The notes beneath the pieces were generated by a model, which saw only the letters and a list, made by a program, of their open reading frames with translations, was not told the DNA's origin and ran no database searches. Shown piece by piece: positions 16,434 through 21,741 of a DNA stretch of 21,741 nucleotides (position 1 is its first letter; each line of letters starts with the position of its first letter). The stretch lies in contig CANISK010000004.1 in assembly GCA_947470205.1 (NCBI GenBank), positions 1 to 21,741 on the forward strand, written 5' to 3'. Position numbers and translations under genes: made by a program. The stretch is from Neisseriaceae bacterium (GTDB lineage Bacteria; Pseudomonadota; Gammaproteobacteria; Burkholderiales; UBA11063).

Positions 16434-17325
16434 AGATCTACATATCATATTATTAGATAAAATTGAAACCCAATTAAATAAAATATTTGATGAAATAAAT
16501 TCTCCTGCAGATCAATTGTTATCTGCAATGAAATATGTATCTTTGAGTGGTGGTAAAAGAATCCGCCCATTATTTGTATTGGCTGGTGGTATGTTCGTCC
16601 ATACACAAGATATCGATGAGACTAATCTTGAAAAATTACTCTATATTGGTTGTGCCATTGAACTCATTCATTGTTATTCTTTGGTCCATGATGATTTACC
16701 AGCCATGGATAATGACGACTTAAGGCGCGGTAAACCGACGTGTCATAGACAATTTAATGAAGCAACTGCAATCTTAGTGGGAGATGCTCTTCAGTCTCTA
16801 GCATTTGAAATTTTATCTAGTGATAATATTCATCTTCCAGACGACATAAAAATTAAATTAATTAGACTATTCGCTACTGCAATAGGTTTAAATGGTATGG
16901 TAGGTGGACAAGCAGTAGACTTATACAACACTGGACGTGATATTGATATTACACAATTACAACAGATGCATTCACTCAAAACTGGATGCTTAATTAAAAC
17001 AAGTATCATCATGGGTGTCACTATAAATAACAATACCAACAATCAATTGATAGATAAATTATCTATTATTGGCGATAAAATTGGGTTATTGTATCAAATT
17101 ATAGATGATATTATTGATGTCACAAGTGACACAAAAACACTTGGCAAAACTACCAACAAAGATAATATGCAACACAAATCTACATATGTGAGTTTATTGG
17201 GGCTAAATCAAGCCCATGAATATGCAAATAAAATCTATGATGAAATTATGCAATATTTAACTCAAATTCCGCACTCTGATTTTCTCATCTATCTTACTCA
17301 ATTAGTTTATCAACGTACCAGTTAA
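16423..17325 (+). CDS. ispA: Farnesyl (geranyl) diphosphate synthase
   Basis: A 300-residue short-chain trans-prenyltransferase that condenses dimethylallyl and isopentenyl diphosphates to geranyl and farnesyl diphosphate for quinones and undecaprenyl carriers. GGKRIRP is at 43-49. The first aspartate-rich motif is DDLPAMD with Asp90, Asp91 and Asp96, followed by RRGKPT; the second is DDIID at 228-232. The TNKDNMQHKSTYVSL segment after it is the usual lysine-containing C-terminal region. I chose ATG 16423 (MNPKD); an in-frame TTG three codons earlier is less likely. It overlaps xseB by 11 bases and is followed after 30 bases by dxs, which makes the first MEP-pathway intermediate, so pathway steps are encoded together. 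Confidence 0.95.
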   Translation: MNPKDLHIILLDKIETQLNKIFDEINSPADQLLSAMKYVSLSGGKRIRPLFVLAGGMFVHTQDIDETNLEKLLYIGCAIELIHCYSLVHDDLPAMDNDDLRRGKPTCHRQFNEATAILVGDALQSLAFEILSSDNIHLPDDIKIKLIRLFATAIGLNGMVGGQAVDLYNTGRDIDITQLQQMHSLKTGCLIKTSIIMGVTINNNTNNQLIDKLSIIGDKIGLLYQIIDDIIDVTSDTKTLGKTTNKDNMQHKSTYVSLLGLNQAHEYANKIYDEIMQYLTQIPHSDFLIYLTQLVYQRTS

Positions 17326-17355
17326 TGGTGATTTTTACCAAAGAAGACTTATAAT

Positions 17356-19212
17356 ATGAATTACCCCTTACTTACAAACATAAACTCACCACAAGAATTA
17401 CGCACACTAGATAAAATACAACTTCTTGAGCTATCTCAAGAAATTAGAGATTTTATACTCGATACCGTGAGCCAAACTGGTGGACATTTAGCCTCTAATT
17501 TGGGTAGCATTGAACTAACCATCGCATTGCACTACGCCTATAACACACCGGAGGATTTACTCGTATGGGATGTGGGACACCAGTCTTATACCCATAAAAT
17601 ATTAACCGGAAGACGTAACCAGATGAACACCCTGAGGCAATATAACGGTTTATCCGGTTTCCCTAAGCGTGAAGAAAGCTTATATGATACCTTTGGTGCC
17701 GGTCATTCTTCCACTTCAATATCTGCAGCGCTTGGTATGGCAGTTGCCAATAATGTACTTGGTAAACCAAATAAAACAGTAGCTATTATTGGAGATGGGT
17801 CAATGACTGCTGGGCTTGCATTTGAGGGGTTAAATAATGCTGGGTGGGTGGATACTGATATTCTTGTGATACTAAATGATAACGAGATGTCCATCTCTGA
17901 AAATGTTGGGGCAATGAGCAGGTATTTGTCTCGTATTTTAGCTGGTAGATTTTATAATTCAGTAAAAGAAACTGCAAGTAAGGCTCTTAATGCATTGCCC
18001 ACTATTAAAAAGTTTGCTCATAAAATAGAAGAGCACGTAAAAGGCATGGTGATGCCAAGTACTTTATTTGAGGAATTTGGTTTTAATTATATCGGCCCGA
18101 TTGATGGGCACAATATCAACGAACTGGTTGATACTTTAAATAAAGTACAAAAATTATCTGGCCCCCAATTTTTACATGTAGTAACTAAAAAAGGACAAGG
18201 ATACAAATTAGCTGAAAATAATCCAATTGGTTACCATGGGGTGACTAAGTTTAACCCAAAGGATGGAATGCAAAAAGATGCAATCACTACCCTCACCTAC
18301 ACTCAAGTTTTTGGCAAGTGGTTATGCGATGTTGGTAACCTTGAAACCAATTTTATTGCCATCACTCCTGCCATGCGTGAAGGATCTGGCATGGTAGAAT
18401 TTGCTAAACAATTTCCAGATAAATTTTTTGATGTTGGGATTGCAGAACAACATGCAATAACATTTGCTGGTGGGGCTGCATGTCAAGGTGTAAAACCAAT
18501 TGTTGCGATTTATTCAACATTCTTACAGCGTGGATATGACCAACTGATACATGATATCGCCCTTCAAAATCTTCCTGTGGTATTTGCTATTGATAGAGCT
18601 GGTATTACCGGTGCTGATGGCCCCACACATATTGGTGCATTTGACATATCTTATCTTATTTGTATACCAAATATGGTGATAATGACGCCTACAGATGAAC
18701 GAGAGTGTTATCAAATGCTCTGGACTGCTTTTAAGACAAACTCACCTTGTGCGGTGCGTTACCCTAGACGAAATGGCGTTGGCGCTGTCATTGATACAGA
18801 TGCACAAAAACCACTACCCATTGGCAAGGGAGAAATCACACGTCGTGGGAGCAAAATTGCCATTTTAGTATTTGGCACACTATACCACGTAGCGCACGAT
18901 GTTGCCAATGATATTGATGCCACGCTGTGTAATATGAAATTTGCTAAACCACTAGATAAAGAACTAATTAGAGAAATATATAGCACACATTCTTTAGTGG
19001 TGACAATTGAAGAGAATGTGATAATTGGAGGCGTGGGAAGTATGTGTATGCAGTTATCTCAAAGCCTTGGATTTACTGATTGTCGTACTTTAAATCTTGG
19101 ATTGCCAGATGCATTTATAGACCACGGAGATATCCCTACATTATTAAAAATATGTGGACTAGACAAAGATGGAATTATGAAATCAATTACAGAGGCATTA
19201 TCTAAAAAATAA
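17356..19212 (+). CDS. dxs: 1-deoxy-D-xylulose-5-phosphate synthase
   Basis: A 618-residue thiamine-diphosphate enzyme that joins pyruvate and glyceraldehyde 3-phosphate to make DXP, feeding isoprenoid synthesis and potentially thiamine and pyridoxal synthesis. Landmarks are intact: GGHLASNLG with His44, VGHQSYTHK with His75, the cofactor-binding GDGSMTAG at 146-153 with Asn175 downstream, YIGPIDGH at 245-252, and [13 protein letters not shown] with the catalytic Glu364. Length and domain order are normal. AAGAAGA precedes the ATG by about 8 bases. A small hairpin (TGGTGA/TTACCA, 17326-17340) sits in the 30-base gap after ispA but has no T-run, so it is unlikely to end transcription. It is the last gene of the transporter-xseB-ispA-dxs run and is convergent with aroB. 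Confidence 0.97.
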   Translation: MNYPLLTNINSPQELRTLDKIQLLELSQEIRDFILDTVSQTGGHLASNLGSIELTIALHYAYNTPEDLLVWDVGHQSYTHKILTGRRNQMNTLRQYNGLSGFPKREESLYDTFGAGHSSTSISAALGMAVANNVLGKPNKTVAIIGDGSMTAGLAFEGLNNAGWVDTDILVILNDNEMSISENVGAMSRYLSRILAGRFYNSVKETASKALNALPTIKKFAHKIEEHVKGMVMPSTLFEEFGFNYIGPIDGHNINELVDTLNKVQKLSGPQFLHVVTKKGQGYKLAENNPIGYHGVTKFNPKDGMQKDAITTLTYTQVFGKWLCDVGNLETNFIAITPAMREGSGMVEFAKQFPDKFFDVGIAEQHAITFAGGAACQGVKPIVAIYSTFLQRGYDQLIHDIALQNLPVVFAIDRAGITGADGPTHIGAFDISYLICIPNMVIMTPTDERECYQMLWTAFKTNSPCAVRYPRRNGVGAVIDTDAQKPLPIGKGEITRRGSKIAILVFGTLYHVAHDVANDIDATLCNMKFAKPLDKELIREIYSTHSLVVTIEENVIIGGVGSMCMQLSQSLGFTDCRTLNLGLPDAFIDHGDIPTLLKICGLDKDGIMKSITEALSKK

Positions 19213-19235
19213 TCATACTTCACGCAAATTATTTT
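19206..19235. terminator. Weak AT-only inverted repeat between dxs and aroB
   Basis: AAAATAAT (19206-19213) and ATTATTTT (19228-19235) form an 8-base repeat around a 14-base loop, between two convergent genes whose stops are only 21 bases apart. The stem has no G or C, so as an intrinsic terminator it would be weak; it is the only candidate in this gap. Confidence 0.2.
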
Positions 19236-20370
19236 ATGGTCTCAGGTATATTGATAATGCGGTATCAATATACTTGGTATCAACATCTATTGCCACCATG
19301 TCATTTATTTTCACAACTTCACCAATACGTTTTAACAATACACACCTAATTCTACCATTATAGTTTTTTTTATCACCAAACATTGCGGCAATTAAATCCT
19401 CTTTATTATATTTTTTTAATTGATTTATCTCAATATTTAACCTTTTAAATATTGATACAATGGTTATATAATCATCCTTGGATAATAATCCCATTAAATG
19501 AGATATTTTTGCCTCAACCAAAATTCCCAACCCTACCGCATATCCATGCAAAATTTTATACTTGCTAACTTTCTCTATAGCGTGCCCTACGGTATGCCCA
19601 AAATTTAATATCATGCGTAGATTTGTTTCTTGTGTATCTTTTTGGATAATTTTAGCTTTGAGTTTAATTGCTTGTTTAATTATAAACTCTTGACGTGTAT
19701 TTGTGGTATTTTTTAGTGTGTCATCATTGGTTAACATTTCATTAAGACATTCATCAATATAAGAGAATGATTTTTTATCTAGCGTTAAGCAAATTTTAAT
19801 AATTTCAATCAAACCATTTATCTTATGTATTTTTGGTAAACTATGTAGATAATTGAAATCTACAACAACCGCAACTGGTTGCCAAAATGCTCCAATAAGA
19901 TTTTTACCATATTTGGTATTAATTGCCACTTTTCCACCGATACTACTGTCCACCATAGCTAGTAATGTAGTTGGAATTTGAATATATTCGATCCCGCGCA
20001 TATAGGTTGCAGATACAAAGCCCGCTAAATCTCCCACAACTCCACCACCAAATGCCACACATAATGTATGGTGGTCACAACCATGCTCTAGCATTTGATT
20101 TTCCACATCTTCTTTTACTTTATGCGTTTTAGATTTTTCGCCTGGTTTTATTTTTATTGTCAGTACTTTGTAACCAGCTTTTACTAATCCATCTATAAAG
20201 GTCTTGGTATATAAATCATATACCGTAGTATCTGTAATAATCACAATTTGTCTATGGATAGATAAATCTGGGATGTATTTATTCCACAAATTGATTACAT
20301 CATATCCCACGATGATGTTATATGATAATGAAGTTTTAGGTGTGGTATGCACTTTAATGATATTTGACAT
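19234..20370 (-). CDS. aroB: 3-dehydroquinate synthase
   Basis: A 378-residue NAD- and metal-dependent enzyme for the second step of the shikimate pathway (DAHP to 3-dehydroquinate). Family motifs are clear: PGEKSK at 76-81, FGGGVVGDLAGF at 107-118, RGIEYIQIPTTLLAMVDSS at 125-143, then IGGKVAIN at 144-151. The metal ligands fit Glu189, His259 in NFGHTVGHA and His275 in LHGYAV. Two positions diverge: the usual GxAExIKYG is GLIEIIKIC, and the usual HGEAV is HGYAV. It is slightly longer than typical AroB (about 360). I chose ATG 20370; an in-frame TTG at 20382 is less likely. It stands alone, without aroK, between dxs and tRNA-fMet. A related sugar-phosphate cyclase is a minor alternative. Confidence 0.87.
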   Translation of the reverse strand: MSNIIKVHTTPKTSLSYNIIVGYDVINLWNKYIPDLSIHRQIVIITDTTVYDLYTKTFIDGLVKAGYKVLTIKIKPGEKSKTHKVKEDVENQMLEHGCDHHTLCVAFGGGVVGDLAGFVSATYMRGIEYIQIPTTLLAMVDSSIGGKVAINTKYGKNLIGAFWQPVAVVVDFNYLHSLPKIHKINGLIEIIKICLTLDKKSFSYIDECLNEMLTNDDTLKNTTNTRQEFIIKQAIKLKAKIIQKDTQETNLRMILNFGHTVGHAIEKVSKYKILHGYAVGLGILVEAKISHLMGLLSKDDYITIVSIFKRLNIEINQLKKYNKEDLIAAMFGDKKNYNGRIRCVLLKRIGEVVKINDMVAIDVDTKYIDTALSIYLRP

Positions 20371-20393
20371 GTTTTTATTCAATAATAATATAG

Positions 20394-20424
20394 ATTATAC
20401 ATTTTATCACACCTTATTATACAA
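20394..20424 (-). promoter_or_regulatory. Candidate aroB promoter
   Basis: On the minus strand TTGTAT (20419-20424) and an exact TATAAT (20394-20399) are separated by 19 bases, slightly longer than ideal. The -10 lies about 24 bases before the aroB ATG. The region is very AT-rich, so chance matches are likely. Confidence 0.35.
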
Positions 20425-20483
20425 TTTATGCAATAAATATTATTATATTTATCAGCTTGTTACAGTTTTATAGTGAATAATAA

Positions 20484-20512
20484 TTGACAAACCATACATC
20501 ACATGATACAAT
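20484..20512 (+). promoter_or_regulatory. Strong sigma-70 promoter of tRNA-fMet
   Basis: A perfect TTGACA (20484-20489), a 17-base spacer and TACAAT (20507-20512) preceded by TGA, so the -10 is of the extended type (TGATACAAT). Transcription would start near 20519, about 10 bases before the tRNA. This is the best promoter match in the window. Confidence 0.85.
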
Positions 20513-20528
20513 TCAACTTCAAATCAAT

Positions 20529-20605
<77 letters not shown>

Positions 20606-20745
20606 CTTAAAATCTTATAAAATCAACCTTAATCAGTCGTTTCGTGTAATATTTATACTTATCTCATAGAATTTTACAATCGTTATTTTATCAGTTCAAT
20701 AAATAAACTATAGCTGCGAAATCAATTTTTAGCAGAATTGTTGTT

Positions 20746-20880
20746 TTAAGTCGTCCTATTGCCAAACATAATTATGGCCATACCAAGAAAAGTCACACAT
20801 ACTCCCAAAATATCCATTATGTTCAGATATATTTGAGAATAATTCTCATTCTCATTAATTTGGCAATTACTTTTACAACA
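20746..20880 (-). pseudogene. C-terminal remnant of a small membrane protein, YnfA/UPF0060-like
   Basis: The minus-strand frame bounded by stops at 20881-20883 and 20746-20748 encodes about 44 residues that end in MDILGVCVTFLGMAIIMFG followed by NRTT. This matches the last helix and tail of YnfA-type (UPF0060, drug/metabolite-superfamily) proteins, where an Asp, a Gly two or three residues on, a GM..II motif and a final Arg recur. The three preceding helices and the AAYGG region of YnfA are absent; upstream codons (INENENYSQ) do not resemble it, so the gene is truncated. The frame runs through the Fur-like palindrome. It could also be the tail of another small DMT protein, or chance, as only about 23 residues match. 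Confidence 0.4.
20834..20848. promoter_or_regulatory. Fur-box-like palindrome
   Basis: TGAGAAT-A-ATTCTCA is a perfect 7-1-7 inverted repeat, the core arrangement of Fur operators, and the following TTCTCATTA extends the hexamer pattern as in overlapping Fur sites. A TATATT box (20828-20833) lies directly beside it. No intact iron-related gene follows within the window: plus-strand reading meets a gene fragment and minus-strand reading meets the membrane-protein remnant. It is probably an operator left behind from a lost iron-regulated gene. Confidence 0.6.
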
Positions 20881-20897
20881 CTATGCAGCAAGAATAA

Positions 20898-21227
20898 CAA
20901 GGTTTTAAATTTTTAATTCACGATGACGAAAGGTTGCAAAAGTATTTTGTGGTTGGTGCGGATGATAGTGGTGCCGGTAAATTGGACGTTAGCAAGTTAG
21001 ATTTACTCAACAAAACTGATGGGAGTTATTTAACTTACACTAACTACAACTTGATTGCATTAATTAATTATGCAAAACAAAATTATCCTCTATTAAACAA
21101 GCAAATATCTCAATTACAAGAGATTGTTATGAACAATCAGAATGCTAGTGTTATTGATGCAAATAGCATGATTTATGATAACGATATTTTCAGAGAAAAA
21201 TATCAACTGCGAAATAAAGCAACCTAA
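20898..21227 (+). pseudogene. 5'-truncated fragment resembling an S74/endosialidase-chaperone C-terminal tail
   Basis: An open frame from 20898 to the TAA at 21225-21227 has no in-frame ATG near its start and no usable ribosome binding site; a TTG at 20934 and GTG codons are the only options. It reads HDDERLQKYFVVGADDSG, AGKLDVSKLDLL, then SYLTYTNYNLIALINYAKQN and a short coiled coil (LLNKQISQLQEIV). The pattern of a short beta turn, a YxxLIALL-type helix and a terminal coiled coil resembles the C-terminal self-cleaving chaperone domain of phage tail fibres and secreted adhesins (peptidase S74). The most likely reading is the tail of a larger surface or phage-fibre gene whose front was lost. 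The family call is tentative; the truncation is better supported. Confidence 0.4.
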
Positions 21228-21368
21228 TTTCATTTCATTTTGGTAAAATACATTTAGCGGTAACTCACTATCACATTTTATTACAAAAGGTGATTACTAA
21301 CGATAACTTCTTGCTAGCTCTTACCTCCAAGAAAGTTAAAAAACTTAAATAAAAAAAATTACTTAATG

Positions 21369-21374
21369 TATAAT
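21369..21374 (+). promoter_or_regulatory. Candidate -10 box of the VOC gene
   Basis: An exact TATAAT, 39 bases before the ATG at 21413. No recognisable -35 box is spaced with it. Apart from this and a short AAGTT/AACTT repeat near 21334-21347, I see nothing in the 185 bases between the fragment at 20898 and the VOC gene. Confidence 0.3.
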
Positions 21375-21412
21375 TCCGTATTGCTTGCAACTAAGTTAAA
21401 AGGATCATCCAA

Positions 21413-21741
21413 ATGTTAAAAAAAGTAGCTTTCACTATGTACCCTGTTATTGATTTAAATCGAGCACGCAAATTTTATGAAGAACAGCTTGGTCTTGTTG
21501 TGGGGAAGATTTCGGCCAATGGAGCTTGGATCGAATACGATCTACCTGGCGGTGGATGTTTTGCCATCACAACTTTAGCCGAAGGCGTAACCCCTAGTAC
21601 AAATTCTGGTGGCAGTATAGCGTTTGAAGTTGATGATTTAGAAGGATTGGTTGCTAAACTCAAGGCACAGAATGTAAAAGTCAAAGTAGATATACTCCCG
21701 TCTCCTGTATGTAGAATGGCAATTCTATTGGATAGTGAGGG
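21413..21741 (+). CDS. VOC (glyoxalase/bleomycin-resistance) family protein, 3' end outside the window
   Basis: 109 codons are visible before the right edge. The protein begins MLKKVAFTMYPVIDLNRARK and continues FYEEQLGLVVG, the first beta-alpha-beta unit of the vicinal oxygen chelate fold, then GAWIEYDLPGGGCFAITT and GGSIAFEVDDLEGLVAKLKA, the start of the second unit, and MAILLDSEG, where a Glu metal ligand normally lies. Such proteins are glyoxalases, dioxygenases or antibiotic-binding proteins; the substrate cannot be told. AAAGGA lies 8 bases before the ATG. By hand count the visible part is about 42% G+C, above the 28-35% of sampled neighbouring lines, which hints at recent acquisition. 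Confidence 0.85.
   Translation, partial: MLKKVAFTMYPVIDLNRARKFYEEQLGLVVGKISANGAWIEYDLPGGGCFAITTLAEGVTPSTNSGGSIAFEVDDLEGLVAKLKAQNVKVKVDILPSPVCRMAILLDSE

Noticed and set aside
17326..17340. Hairpin TGGTGA/TTACCA between ispA and dxs as a terminator
   Set aside because: The stem is short and has no following T-run, and the genes belong to one pathway.
20395..20473. Plus-strand frame covering the aroB start and leader
   Set aside because: It is antisense to aroB and then runs through AT-rich promoter DNA; it has no coding character.
21475..21684. Minus-strand frame in the VOC gene
   Set aside because: It is a shadow of a recognisable VOC protein.

Overview
The window is a piece of an AT-rich bacterial chromosome. 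Hand counts of single 60-base lines give about 28-35% G+C. Gene content points to a gammaproteobacterium: an xseB-ispA-dxs run for the MEP isoprenoid pathway, apaH and ung of proteobacterial type, an initiator tRNA almost identical to that of E. coli, and a Fur-box-like site. Small genome size or a host-associated lifestyle is possible but not shown, and I cannot name the genus.

Layout. (1) 1-1877: an unrecognised gene running off the left edge on the minus strand, divergent from a DHA2-type MFS exporter. (2) 8315-1878, minus: a compact four-gene run of a short NAD-dependent glutamate dehydrogenase, a radical SAM enzyme, exonuclease III (xthA) and a GadC-like APC amino acid permease. (3) 8447-9387, plus: tRNA-Ser(UGA), then an unrecognised lysine/asparagine-rich protein whose 3' end overlaps ung tail to tail. 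(4) 14379-9344, minus: a five-gene run of a lysine 6-dehydrogenase/saccharopine dehydrogenase-like enzyme, an antiquitin-type (ALDH7) aminoadipate-semialdehyde dehydrogenase, a short DUF1338 protein carrying the 2-oxoadipate dioxygenase/decarboxylase residues, apaH and ung. (5) 14380-14779: 400 bases without an intact gene, holding leader sequence, a frameshifted remnant that looks like a surface beta-helix protein, and a promoter overlapped by a palindrome. (6) 14780-19212, plus: POT peptide transporter, xseB, ispA, dxs, tightly coupled. (7) aroB, minus, convergent with dxs. (8) 20484-20605: a consensus promoter and tRNA-fMet. (9) 20606-21412: a decayed stretch with a C-terminal scrap of a small membrane protein, a perfect Fur-like palindrome and a 5'-truncated fragment resembling the tail of an S74/endosialidase-chaperone protein. 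(10) A VOC-family gene with higher G+C runs off the right edge.

How the genes work together. The clearest theme is amino acid catabolism. Three adjacent genes can take L-lysine to aminoadipate semialdehyde/piperideine-6-carboxylate, then 2-aminoadipate, then (after a transaminase that is not in the window) 2-oxoadipate to D-2-hydroxyglutarate. The glutamate dehydrogenase in the next minus-strand run could recycle the glutamate formed by that transamination, and the APC permease and POT transporter could supply amino acids and peptides. This coupling is inference; the individual enzyme families are well supported. I found no CRISPR array, insertion sequence, integrase or complete phage gene.
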